From positions 1 through 20,225 of the forward strand of contig CAYXRK010000086.1 of assembly GCA_964467615.1 (NCBI GenBank): 20,225 nt of DNA. Reading direction: 5' to 3'. A program made the position numbers and the translations under genes. Each line of letters begins with the position of its first letter. Position 1 is the first letter of the stretch. Below are positions 8,319 to 15,987 of the stretch, piece after piece. The DNA comes from CAYXRK01 sp964467615. Lineage in GTDB: Bacteria; Hydrogenedentota; Hydrogenedentia; Hydrogenedentales; GCA-2746185. Under the pieces are notes generated by a model. That model did not search any database. It worked only from the letters and a program-made list of their open reading frames with translations, and was not told the DNA's origin.

Positions 8319-8466
8319 AATTCAGCCCCAATAGGCCGCGTAGAATATCGAATTCCATTCGCCAATGCTCGAAAACTGCGGCAGTGCGCTGACTCCGCCC
8401 ATTTGCTATTCTCCGCTTTTGGGCCGCGTCACATTTCGGACGCACGAATCTCGGAAGGATCGTTCC
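8319..8466. other. Divergent intergenic region
   Basis: This 148-bp spacer separates the divergent TMTC-like gene (-) and Gfo/Idh/MocA gene (+). It must hold both start regions. TATTCT-like -10 candidates occur on both strands, but none has a convincing -35 at 16-18 nt, so no promoter is called. Confidence 0.5.
8455..8459 (+). promoter_or_regulatory. Strong Shine-Dalgarno for the Tat-exported oxidoreductase
   Basis: AAGGA lies 7 nt before ATG 8467 and puts the start directly before the twin-arginine signal; the frame is open further upstream but without a signal or good ribosome-binding site. Confidence 0.75.
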
Positions 8467-9714
8467 ATGACACCACAAGACAAACAACACATTACTCGGC
8501 GGGACTTCACCAAACTCGCGGCCGGCGCCGGCTTCGGCATCGTTATGGCCAAGAGCGGCGTCGCCAAGGCGAACACCGACACCCTCAAGGTCGGTCTGCT
8601 CGGCTGCGGCGGGCGCGGCAGCGGCGCGGCGGCGCAAATGCTTCAAGGCAACGAGAACGTCCAACTCATCGCCCTCGCCGACGTCTTTCCGGACAAAGTC
8701 GACCAGGTCCGCAAACAGTTCGAGAACCACCGCGATCCCAACGTCAAACCCAAGGTCGACATCAACGACGACCACTGCTTCTCCGGGTTCGACGCTTACA
8801 AAAAAATCCTCGCCACCGACATCGACATCCTCCTCGAAGGCACGCTCCCGTACAGCCGTCCGAAACATTTCGAGGCTGCTATCGATGCAGGCAAGCACGT
8901 CTTCACCGAAAAGCCCGCCGCGGTCGATCCGACCGGTATCCGACAATTCATCAAGGCCGCCGAAAAAGCAAAAGAAAAAGGCCTCTCGGTTGTCGCGGGC
9001 ACGCAACGCCGCCACCAACAGGTGTACCAAGAGACGATCAAGAAAATTCACGACGGCGCGATCGGCGATATCGTCGCTGCCCGCGCATACTGGTGCGGCG
9101 GCCTGCCCTTCGCGCGCGACCGCAATCCCGCATGGAAGTCCGATCTCGAGTACCGCCTGCGCAACTGGTACGGCTTCTGCTGGGTCGCGGGCGACAGCAT
9201 TGTCGAGCAGCACGTCCACAATCTTGACGTGATCAACTGGGCCCTCAACGCGCATCCCGTCAGCGTGTTTGCGTCCGGCGGCCGCACTTGGAAACCCGCC
9301 GAGGAAAAATACGGCGACATCTACGACCACTTCGCCTGCGATTACGAATACCCCAACGGCGTACACGTCAACAGCATGTGCCGCCACTGGAAAGGCGCGG
9401 ACGGCGTATTCGAGGAAGTCACGGGGACCAAAGGCAGCAGCGATTGCAGCGATAAGGGGACAGAAGGCATCGACCCCTATGTCCAAGAACACATCAACCT
9501 CGTCAAGAGCATCCGCAAGGAAGGCCCGTATCTGAACGAAGGCGTCCAAGTCGCGCACAGCACGCTGACCGCCATCATGGGCCGCATGTCTGCCTACACC
9601 GGCGAACTCGTGAAGTGGGACGACGCCCTCAACTCCGACCTCAGCATCGTGCCCGCGCTCGACTTCGACAAGCCCTACCCCGTCGGCCCCGTTCCGCGGC
9701 CAGGCGCGCACTAA
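8467..9714 (+). CDS. Gfo/Idh/MocA-family oxidoreductase with Tat signal
   Basis: The 415-aa protein opens with a twin-arginine signal (TRRDFTKL, Arg11-Arg12, then a hydrophobic run to about residue 35), so it should be exported folded, probably with its cofactor. The Rossmann fold follows: GCGGRG at 46-51 and the family's EKP motif at 148-150. A later EQHVHNLD block corresponds to the catalytic His/Asp region. Members use NAD(P) to oxidise or reduce sugars, inositols and related compounds; some Tat-exported ones act as glycosidases. The substrate is unknown. The gene is monocistronic by appearance: an intrinsic terminator follows 11 bp after the TAA. Third codon positions favour C, unlike the other two family members in this window, whose codons favour G. 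Confidence 0.9.
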   Translation: MTPQDKQHITRRDFTKLAAGAGFGIVMAKSGVAKANTDTLKVGLLGCGGRGSGAAAQMLQGNENVQLIALADVFPDKVDQVRKQFENHRDPNVKPKVDINDDHCFSGFDAYKKILATDIDILLEGTLPYSRPKHFEAAIDAGKHVFTEKPAAVDPTGIRQFIKAAEKAKEKGLSVVAGTQRRHQQVYQETIKKIHDGAIGDIVAARAYWCGGLPFARDRNPAWKSDLEYRLRNWYGFCWVAGDSIVEQHVHNLDVINWALNAHPVSVFASGGRTWKPAEEKYGDIYDHFACDYEYPNGVHVNSMCRHWKGADGVFEEVTGTKGSSDCSDKGTEGIDPYVQEHINLVKSIRKEGPYLNEGVQVAHSTLTAIMGRMSAYTGELVKWDDALNSDLSIVPALDFDKPYPVGPVPRPGAH

Positions 9715-9725
9715 CTCGCCAAACC

Positions 9726-9759
9726 AAGGGCCGTCCGGGTACGATCCCGGGCGGCCCTT
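9726..9759 (+). terminator. Intrinsic terminator-like hairpin
   Basis: A 14-bp stem (9726-9739 with 9746-9759) has one G-U wobble and a 6-nt loop. It is GC-rich in the middle, begins with AA on the 5' arm and ends in TTT, followed by a partly T-rich run. It lies 11 bp after the oxidoreductase stop and would insulate the next gene. Confidence 0.85.
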
Positions 9760-9793
9760 TCGTATTTCAACCACGTGCCTGGCGAATCAACCG

Positions 9794-11155
9794 TTGTCTT
9801 CTACGCGCCTTCAATTTCTATCGACGATTTCAATCGTCGCGCTTCTGACGTCGTGTTCCCAACAGAAAGACGTGGCCAAGGATCCGCGCCCAAACGTCGT
9901 CCTCATCATCCTCGACACGCTCCGCGCCGACGTGCTCGGCTGCTACGGCTCGACCTTCGGCGCGACACCCGAGCTCGACGCCATCGCGGATGAAGGCGTC
10001 CGCTTTGCCAGCGTCATCGCCCCATCGAGCTGGACCCGTCCCTCCATCGGCGCAATGCTCACCGGCCTCGAACCCCGCCGCCTCGGCCTCTACAAGGAAA
10101 TAGACGAGATACTCGCCAGCGAATTCCTCACGCTCGCCGAAGTTCTCAAGCGGGCCGGCTATGCGACCTTCGGCATGACCGCAAATCCTAACCTCAACGC
10201 CCTGTTCAACTTCCAGCAAGGCTTCGACGAATACGTCGACAGCCACGTCGTTTTTGGCGGGATGGGTCCCGAATCGGACGCCGTCGCCCACCGAACGGCC
10301 AAGCTCGCCCCTGCCCGCGAAATCTATGCCGCCGCCCAGCGGTTCGCGCGCTCGCACGATGAATCGCCATGCTACCTCCAACTCGTCGTCATGGAACCGC
10401 ACGAACACTTCCGAGGAGACAAGAGACTCAGCCGGACTGAGTTCGACGACCTGTTTACCGACACCAAAATCCCAAACTACCTCCGGGCCACGAGACAGGT
10501 CTCCCTCGATACCGCCGACTTCATTAACGAGTTGCGCGCGCTCCCAGGTTGGAACAACACCCTCTTCGTCCTCATCAGCGATCATGGCGAGGGCCTCGAG
10601 AGCCACCCCGGCGTCCCGGGATCAAAGTTTCATGGCCGCCTGCTTTACGAGTCACATGTCATGGTACCGTGGATTCTCTACCATCCCGGTTCCCAACTTC
10701 CCCAAGGGACCATCGTCGAGCACCCGGTGCGCATTCTGGATTTCTTCCCGACCGTGCTCGACTATCTGCACATACCGGTCCCGCAAGGTCTCGACGGAAT
10801 TTCGCTGCTCCCCCTGCTCAACGGCGGGACCGTCCCTATGCCGCCCTACTTCGTCACCGAGACCGAGTTCGCCAGGCACAACAAGATCGCCGTCTATACC
10901 GATGCGTGGATCTACATCGAAAACCGCGACGCCCACGAATCCCTAAATCCGCGCGAACTCCAGCAACGCGGCGGCGGCGAAAACGGCGCGCTCACGGACC
11001 TTTTAGCAACGAACGCCGCCGCCGCCGCACCGTTGCGCGAGTACCTCGAGCGCTGGGAAGAAGAACACCCCAAGTCCCCGCCAACCCGGCCAGACACCCC
11101 GCTCTCAGACGACGAACGCCAACAACTCGAATCCATCGGATACCTCAAAGAATAG
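9794..11155 (+). CDS. Sulfatase/alkaline-phosphatase-superfamily lipoprotein with Thr at the nucleophile position
   Basis: This 453-aa protein begins at a TTG (weak ribosome-binding site). A short signal ends in the lipobox LTSC (Cys21), so it is probably a lipoprotein. The metalloenzyme core follows: NVVLIILDTLRAD with metal-binding Asp41, then SSWTRPSIGAMLTG, then DHGE and a following His that complete the metal site. Aligned on Pro-Ser and Leu-Thr-Gly, the position of the sulfatase formylglycine precursor (C/S-x-P-S-R) is Thr81. Thr is the nucleophile of lipoteichoic-acid synthases and phosphoethanolamine transferases. Transfer or hydrolysis of a phosphate ester is therefore as likely as sulfate removal. 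Annotation as a plain sulfatase would overstate the evidence. It converges with the GT-C gene. Confidence 0.85.
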   Translation: MSSTRLQFLSTISIVALLTSCSQQKDVAKDPRPNVVLIILDTLRADVLGCYGSTFGATPELDAIADEGVRFASVIAPSSWTRPSIGAMLTGLEPRRLGLYKEIDEILASEFLTLAEVLKRAGYATFGMTANPNLNALFNFQQGFDEYVDSHVVFGGMGPESDAVAHRTAKLAPAREIYAAAQRFARSHDESPCYLQLVVMEPHEHFRGDKRLSRTEFDDLFTDTKIPNYLRATRQVSLDTADFINELRALPGWNNTLFVLISDHGEGLESHPGVPGSKFHGRLLYESHVMVPWILYHPGSQLPQGTIVEHPVRILDFFPTVLDYLHIPVPQGLDGISLLPLLNGGTVPMPPYFVTETEFARHNKIAVYTDAWIYIENRDAHESLNPRELQQRGGGENGALTDLLATNAAAAAPLREYLERWEEEHPKSPPTRPDTPLSDDERQQLESIGYLKE

Positions 11156-11193
11156 GATATTGTCTCCCCGATCGGCCCGCCCCGTAGCTTGCC

Positions 11194-12789
11194 TCATCGT
11201 TGCGTGCTTGCCGCTCGCGCGACATAGTTCTCGATCAACTCGTTATAACTCCCAATGTTAAAATGGAAGACGTGCCGGAGCCGAGCCGAGTCCAGGATTG
11301 GTCCAGAAATCACGAGTGACAAGCGGTCGTAGTACAACGCCAAGTCCGGATCTACAATGTGGTTGGTCCCGGTGGCGATCGTCATTTCATACCCTTGGGG
11401 AAGGGCCCTTTCGAAGTGTCCGATGCGCCAGGGCTTCTTCGCGGGAAGGCGGGCAATTAACGGATCGCATAGTCCCAGCGGATCTAGAATATGAATCCGC
11501 GCGCGTGCGCCGTAGTAGCCCATGAAACCTATGTTTCTCTCGACCGCGATGCCGGATGGCCGCAGCGGCGGGTTCTTGCGCGAGTACGTGACAAACGGCC
11601 ATTCCTTGTCTCGCGCATAGAGCAGTAACCCGGTCCGATGATAATAGTAGGCACGTTCGTCCGCTATACCGCTCGGCTTCACGGCGCGCCGGCGCGCCTC
11701 ATCGCCGCTGCCGCCGTAGCTTGCGCCGCTTTGAAAGGTGGGGTGCGGACCAATCGCGCCGAGAACGCCCATCAGCAACAATATCGCGACGGCCCATCCA
11801 GCCGTCATGCGTTGAGCAGCGACGTACGCGGCAGCGCATAAATACGGCGCGGCGAAGAAACGGCCTCCCATGAAGTCCCCGCCGATTCGTACCGTGTAGG
11901 CCAGATAGAGGGCGATGCCCGCGGACACGGGCAAGTATAGGTATTGGCGGCGGAGCAGCGGCTGAAGACCGGCACAAACGATGATTACCGGGGTAATCGG
12001 GTCGAACACGATCGAGTGCAGGCAATAGAGCAAACCCTGCGGGAAAAGCTCAATCTTGGCAATACCCGTGCTCAGCTTGGCAAACGCAGTGTTCGGCCAT
12101 GGAAAGCCGTAATACAGTGTCGAAAACGAGAGCCAAAGGCCCAAGGGGATGAAGCCCGCCGCTCCGGCCACGGTCGCCTTGCCTTTCGGAAGCCTCCACC
12201 ATAAGGTCACGAGCAGCGGAAGATAGAGAAGGACGATGTCCATCCTGTTCACAGCGGCGAGCGCCGCCACGAACGAGAGCCAGAAGAGCGACCGATTGTC
12301 CCCGGGGCCCCGCATTGCCCGCAGGTAAATCCATAACCCCAGCGCCAACAACAGGTGGGTGAGCGGGTTCTCAAGCCCTGAAGAACTGTAGTCCACAAAC
12401 GCGCACGACAGTGCCAGCATGGTTATGCCAAGGGCGCCAGTCAGAGGCCGGTGCGCGATCCCATAGCCGAGGATTACCGCGGTCCCCACGCTACAGACGC
12501 CCGAAAGACCCAACAGGGTGAAATAGGCGTTTCCCGTCAACGCATAAATCGGTGAGACACAGAGCATCCAAAGCGGATGCGTGTAGACCTGCACGCGCTC
12601 ACCGATGTTCCAACGAAGCCCGTGGCCGTTGACGAAGTTGTCCACTGTCCGCATCGTGATATAGGCGTCGTCGCACACCCACGCCGTTCTCACCATAATT
12701 ACCACGTAGACGCTCAGCGCGAGCAGTAGAAGCAACGACTCCGCGACGCCGAACGTTTCTCGTGCTTCCCGGGGGCTGTCGTTCGTCAT
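11194..12789 (-). CDS. GT-C-type polytopic membrane glycosyltransferase, AftB-like
   Basis: The 531-aa protein has about ten hydrophobic segments in residues 15-350 and a soluble C-terminal part (about 360-531). The first external loop carries CDDAYITMRTVDNFVNGHG (Asp40-Asp41), followed by NIGERVQVYTHPLW, and a GGDFMGGRFFAAPY block occurs near 310-325. These are the marks of the arabinofuranosyl/mannosyltransferase-like GT-C group that includes AftB. Such enzymes use polyprenyl-phosphate sugars to extend envelope glycans on the outer face of the inner membrane. The Asp pair likely contains the catalytic base. The sugar donor and acceptor cannot be told. It follows the SGNH hydrolase on the same strand after 112 bp, so co-transcription is possible but not shown. 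Confidence 0.82.
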   Translation of the reverse strand: MTNDSPREARETFGVAESLLLLLALSVYVVIMVRTAWVCDDAYITMRTVDNFVNGHGLRWNIGERVQVYTHPLWMLCVSPIYALTGNAYFTLLGLSGVCSVGTAVILGYGIAHRPLTGALGITMLALSCAFVDYSSSGLENPLTHLLLALGLWIYLRAMRGPGDNRSLFWLSFVAALAAVNRMDIVLLYLPLLVTLWWRLPKGKATVAGAAGFIPLGLWLSFSTLYYGFPWPNTAFAKLSTGIAKIELFPQGLLYCLHSIVFDPITPVIIVCAGLQPLLRRQYLYLPVSAGIALYLAYTVRIGGDFMGGRFFAAPYLCAAAYVAAQRMTAGWAVAILLLMGVLGAIGPHPTFQSGASYGGSGDEARRRAVKPSGIADERAYYYHRTGLLLYARDKEWPFVTYSRKNPPLRPSGIAVERNIGFMGYYGARARIHILDPLGLCDPLIARLPAKKPWRIGHFERALPQGYEMTIATGTNHIVDPDLALYYDRLSLVISGPILDSARLRHVFHFNIGSYNELIENYVARAASTQR

Positions 12790-12901
12790 GCGGCGGTCTT
12801 CGGCGAGGCCAAGGTAACGACGTATCGAGCGGTCCTGGTCGCCTCATCCACTAGATGGGGCCCGGAAGAACGCGTGGAGAATGCGCGAGGATCGGCGTCC
12901 A
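12790..12901. other. Short spacer between SGNH and GT-C genes
   Basis: These 112 bp between two - strand genes show no hairpin with a T-tract and no clear promoter. A frame open across it is the out-of-frame shadow of the SGNH gene and has no start signal. Confidence 0.45.
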
Positions 12902-13753
12902 CTATTTGCTGGCTCCGCGCAGCCAGGGCCCGATGTAGTGCTTCGCCGTCGCCACGCACATTTTTTCGTGCCCTGTCGCATTCGGGTGGACGCCGTCGCC
13001 GACGTGCATTTCCGCCGGCATGCCCAGCGCGGGGTCGCCTGGCGGGCCATCGTCGCCCTGAAGCGCCGCGATGTTCACTTCCATCGCGCACCATGGACGC
13101 CCCTTCGCAACTCCCTTTTTCGCCTTCTCCAATTCGTAGAGGACCTCGTTGAAGCGAGTCGAAGATAGTCCGTGAAAGCCCATTTTGTAGGCCCGTACCG
13201 CCGCGTCGAGGTCGAGGTAGGCGTACCCGTAGATGACCGCGCGGAGCTTCGGGCGTTGCGCGTGGCAGTGGTCCAGGATCGTTGCGACATCGCGCGTAAT
13301 GGCTTCAATGAGCGTGCGCATTTCCCCTTCGGACATTTCACCCAGGTTGCGCTCTTGCGCCGCCCGAAGCAAATCGTTTCCACCGATGCACAGAAACAAC
13401 ACGTCGAACGACGAATACGACTCGAACTCCTTCGTCAAGATGTCGAGATACTCCTTCGTGACCCACTGATCCGCGCGCCGTCCTCCCCAAGCGGTCGCGT
13501 CGCCCCGCGTGAGACCCGCCGAAAACCCCTCTGCCACAAGCGCTTTCTCGATCGAGCCAAATCCTGGGACGTCCCCCGGCGCTGCGCTTCTCCCTCGCGT
13601 GGCCACGCTCGCGGCCCAACTGTCCCCGACGATGAGCACACGCGGGGCGGGCGGTTCCGCAACGGCAATTCCCGCAAGAACGACGAGCGCAAGGCAGAGA
13701 ATTCCGTTGTGGGTACGCCAATTCGGTGCTATCACTATCGCGGACCCTTTCAT
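12902..13753 (-). CDS. Secreted SGNH/GDSL-family hydrolase
   Basis: The 283-aa product has a signal peptide (hydrophobic residues about 17-32, cleavage near AVAEPP). All catalytic blocks of the SGNH fold are visible: block I VGDSW with nucleophile Ser45, block III GGND at 124-127, and block V DGVHPN with Asp253 and His256. Members are esterases, lipases, carbohydrate deacetylases or acyltransferases. With the adjacent GT-C glycosyltransferase, editing of acyl groups on an envelope glycan is a reasonable inference. The GCGAG just before the ATG is a poor ribosome-binding site, so a slightly different start is possible; the first about 15 residues before the hydrophobic core are longer than typical. 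Confidence 0.85.
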   Translation of the reverse strand: MKGSAIVIAPNWRTHNGILCLALVVLAGIAVAEPPAPRVLIVGDSWAASVATRGRSAAPGDVPGFGSIEKALVAEGFSAGLTRGDATAWGGRRADQWVTKEYLDILTKEFESYSSFDVLFLCIGGNDLLRAAQERNLGEMSEGEMRTLIEAITRDVATILDHCHAQRPKLRAVIYGYAYLDLDAAVRAYKMGFHGLSSTRFNEVLYELEKAKKGVAKGRPWCAMEVNIAALQGDDGPPGDPALGMPAEMHVGDGVHPNATGHEKMCVATAKHYIGPWLRGASK

Positions 13754-13822
13754 CTCGCGAGTGGTTGTCCAGCGGGCCGCGATCCTCTGCGCCGACGGTT
13801 TCAGTTTACCCTGAATAGCGTG

Positions 13823-14455
13823 TCACCCGTCTAGTCGGCCGCCGAACTGGTCCGAGGCGCCGCCCGAGTGGGTCTCGACTATGCGCGGGAGTGAAAACGA
13901 CATGGGCTGATCCCCGGCGATGATGAGTTGGGCGTGGGCGCGGGTGGGGGCGACGTGTGTGTCGTACATGGGGCGGACGGTGATTTCGTATTGGTGGCGG
14001 ACGGAGGCTTCGGTGCGGCCGCGCTCGGTGGTGTCGCGGGCGATGCGGCGGGCGAGGCAGGTTTCGTGTTCGAGGTCGACGAAGACGCGGGTGGCGGCGA
14101 GGACGCGGATGGCTTCCCAGTGGAGGGCGTAGAGGCCCTCGAGGATGATGTGCTCGGCGGGGGCGATCGGCTCGATGCGGGGTGAGCGGGTATGGGTCGT
14201 GAAATCGTAGTGCGGGAGCGCCACGTCATTTCCTTGGACGAGGCGAGTGATCGTTTCGATGGCGAGGCCGTGTTCGAGCGCATCGGGGTGGTCGAAGTTG
14301 TGGGCGGCGCGTTGATCAGGGGCCAGGTGGGCGAGGTCGCGATAGAAGACGTCGAGGGGAATGACGCGGGCATTGCCGAGGGCGCGGGCGAGTGCGTTTG
14401 CGAGGGTGGTCTTGCCGGAGCAGGAGCCGCCGGCGATGGCGATTAGGCGGGGCAC
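13823..14455 (-). CDS. udk: Uridine kinase-like P-loop kinase
   Basis: The 210-aa protein is close to the usual uridine/cytidine kinase length. It has a P-loop GGSCSGKT (9-16), a LDVFYRD substrate block and the family's NFDHPDALE signature. LEGLYALH and the RRIARDTTERGR lid segment follow. The enzyme phosphorylates uridine/cytidine with a nucleoside triphosphate for pyrimidine salvage; phosphoribulokinase-like relatives share the fold, so the substrate is inferred. The start is a GTG with no visible Shine-Dalgarno and no alternative start just upstream. Although it is read from the - strand, the + strand here is G-rich (33 G against 9 C in 13921-13980), so its codons end in C; this fits the local strand skew rather than coding direction. 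Confidence 0.85.
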   Translation of the reverse strand: MPRLIAIAGGSCSGKTTLANALARALGNARVIPLDVFYRDLAHLAPDQRAAHNFDHPDALEHGLAIETITRLVQGNDVALPHYDFTTHTRSPRIEPIAPAEHIILEGLYALHWEAIRVLAATRVFVDLEHETCLARRIARDTTERGRTEASVRHQYEITVRPMYDTHVAPTRAHAQLIIAGDQPMSFSLPRIVETHSGGASDQFGGRLDG

Positions 14456-14478
14456 GAGGAGATGGATTGAGAATTAGA

Positions 14479-14524
14479 GTTCAAAGTTCGATGTTCAAAG
14501 TTCTTTGTGTTCGGTGCTCGGTGT
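14479..14524. repeat. Degenerate heptanucleotide tandem repeat
   Basis: Units of about 7 bp with a shared GTTC ending follow one another: AAAGTTC, GATGTTC, AAAGTTC, then looser TGTTC, GGTGCTC and GGTG units. GTTCAAAGTTC occurs exactly twice (14479-14489 and 14493-14503), 14 bp apart. It lies in the spacer between the udk and ceramidase-like starts. Confidence 0.7.
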
Positions 14525-14555
14525 GATGAGTGATCGTAGCATGAGGCCCGCGTGC

Positions 14556-14575
14556 CACGGACTGGAAAGTCCGTG
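14556..14575. repeat. Perfect intergenic palindrome (8-bp stem, GGAA loop)
   Basis: CACGGACT at 14556-14563 is perfectly complementary to AGTCCGTG at 14568-14575 around GGAA. There is no T-tract, so it does not resemble a terminator. Its place beside the heptad repeat suggests a dispersed extragenic element, which is inference. Confidence 0.65.
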
Positions 14576-14602
14576 CTCCTAATATCGGCGGGGAATGTTT
14601 GT

Positions 14603-14631
14603 TTGAAGGGCGGGGGGAAAGGCTCTAAGAT
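14603..14631 (+). promoter_or_regulatory. Candidate sigma70 promoter of the ceramidase-like operon
   Basis: TTGAAG (14603-14608) and TAAGAT (14626-14631) each match consensus at 4 of 6 positions with 17 nt between. Transcription would start near 14638, giving a leader of about 28 nt that contains the AAGGGGAG ribosome-binding site at 14654-14661. Confidence 0.35.
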
Positions 14632-14665
14632 CGGGGATTCTCTTGATGCGCTGAAGGGGAGTCTC

Positions 14666-15976
14666 ATGCGTCGAATGTTCCGGTTGGTGCTGGTCCTGTT
14701 CGTTGCGGCGTTTTCGCTGTACGCGCAGGACGCGGTGTTTAAGGTGGGATTTGCGGAGGCGGACATCACGCCGCAGAAGCCGATGCCGATGTGGGGGTAT
14801 GGGGACCGGCACGACGCGCTGTCCACCGGGATTCGCGATCCGTTGCATGCGAAGGCGGTGGTCATCGACGTGGGCAAGGACAAGCTGGCGATCGTTGGGC
14901 TGGATTTGGGCCGCTCGCCGATGAGCGACATGATGGCGCGCATCAAGGAGACGGTACTCAAGAAGGCGGGGGTGAACTACGTAATGATGTCTGGCTCGCA
15001 CACGCATCACGGGCCGGTGCTGGAGTTGCTCGATGAGGAAGGGAAGGGCAAAGGGAAGTTCGACGATGGCGTGAAGTACGTCGAGGGGCTTGAGGGGATG
15101 CTGACGGACGCGATCCTCGATGCGGCGAAGAACGTGGTGGACGCGAAGATGGGCGTGGCGTCGAAGCAGATCGATATGAACCGGAACCGTCACTCGAAGA
15201 AAGAGCCGAAACCGCGCGAGACGGAATTGGGCGTGTTGCGGTTTGACGATACTTCAGGCAAGACCATTGCGTTGGTGGTGAATTTTTCAGCGCATCCGAC
15301 GATGCTTCCGGGCGGGGATCTTCGGTTTTCGGCGGAGTATCCGGGCGGGATGATGAACGCCGTGGAGAAGGAATTCGGCGCGCATTGCGTGTTCATGCAG
15401 GGATCCGCGGGGGACATGTCGGTCCAGACGACGCCCGAAACGAACACGCCGGAGACGTTCGGCGCGGCGCTCGCGGCGGAGGTGATGGCGCTGGCGAAGG
15501 GCATCGCGACGGCCAAGCCGGAAGCGCCATCGATCACGGGGATGACGAAGGAATACGAGCTTGTGCCGCGGGTGGACCTGGCGAGCCCGATGATCCAGGG
15601 GATTTTGAAGCAGGCATTTTTTCCGGAGTTGGGGAACCGCGCGTTGGACGAAGTGGGCAAGGGATCCATCAAACCGGTGCTGACCGTGACGGTACTGAAC
15701 GGGAACTTGGCGTTGGTCGGGGCGTCGGGCGAGTTCTTCTCGAACCATTCGATTAGGTTGAAAGAACGCTCGCCGATGAAGACGCTGTTCTTCGGATATT
15801 GCGACGGACACCATATGTACTTCCCGACGATTGAGGGCGCGGCGGAGGGCGGCTATGGCGGGGACGCGACGGTGAGTTGGGTGCCGGTTGGGACGGGGGA
15901 AATGATGATGAACGACGCGCTGGTGTACATATTCAAGGCGAACGGCGCGTTTGAAAATCCGATGGATCGGACGTAG
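14666..15976 (+). CDS. Neutral/alkaline ceramidase-like secreted hydrolase
   Basis: The 436-aa protein has a signal peptide (MRRMFRL, hydrophobic core, cleavage near LYAQD at residue 20). The mature part opens with VGFAEADITP and a MWGYGDR block, then SGSHTHHGP (109-117), whose histidines match the zinc-binding SHTHSGP of neutral ceramidases. A FSAHPTMLPG block and an MQGSAGDMS block follow. Neutral ceramidases cleave the amide of ceramide; many bacterial proteins sharing only this N-terminal domain have unknown substrates. At 436 aa it lacks the C-terminal domain of the roughly 700-aa ceramidases, so substrate assignment is uncertain. Start ATG 14666 follows a strong AAGGGGAG. It is the first gene of a tight four-gene set; the next begins 11 bp after its TAG. 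Confidence 0.82.
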   Translation: MRRMFRLVLVLFVAAFSLYAQDAVFKVGFAEADITPQKPMPMWGYGDRHDALSTGIRDPLHAKAVVIDVGKDKLAIVGLDLGRSPMSDMMARIKETVLKKAGVNYVMMSGSHTHHGPVLELLDEEGKGKGKFDDGVKYVEGLEGMLTDAILDAAKNVVDAKMGVASKQIDMNRNRHSKKEPKPRETELGVLRFDDTSGKTIALVVNFSAHPTMLPGGDLRFSAEYPGGMMNAVEKEFGAHCVFMQGSAGDMSVQTTPETNTPETFGAALAAEVMALAKGIATAKPEAPSITGMTKEYELVPRVDLASPMIQGILKQAFFPELGNRALDEVGKGSIKPVLTVTVLNGNLALVGASGEFFSNHSIRLKERSPMKTLFFGYCDGHHMYFPTIEGAAEGGYGGDATVSWVPVGTGEMMMNDALVYIFKANGAFENPMDRT

Positions 15977-15987
15977 GGCCCGACGCG

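Larger units (their letters stand above)
14456..14665. other. Largest gene-free spacer, divergent promoters expected
   Basis: This 210-bp region between udk (-) and the ceramidase-like gene (+) contains the heptad repeat, the palindrome and a + strand promoter candidate. On the - strand TCTAAT (complement of 14473-14478) could be a -10 for udk, but no -35 fits. An open frame through the + strand is a low-complexity extension of the downstream gene and is not credited. Confidence 0.6.

Noticed and set aside
8200..9774. 524-codon open frame antisense to the Tat-exported oxidoreductase
   Set aside because: It mirrors the GC-rich codons of a gene with a Tat signal, Rossmann and EKP motifs, runs through the terminator and shows no domain.
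11156..11193. Bidirectional terminator between the sulfatase-like and GT-C genes
   Set aside because: No stem of useful length and no T-tract in the 38 bp.
13172..13834. 220-codon + strand frame over the SGNH gene
   Set aside because: Antisense shadow; the - strand shows all catalytic SGNH blocks and a signal peptide.
14479..14524. Heptad tract as a CRISPR array
   Set aside because: Units are 7 bp with no spacers and no cas genes nearby.
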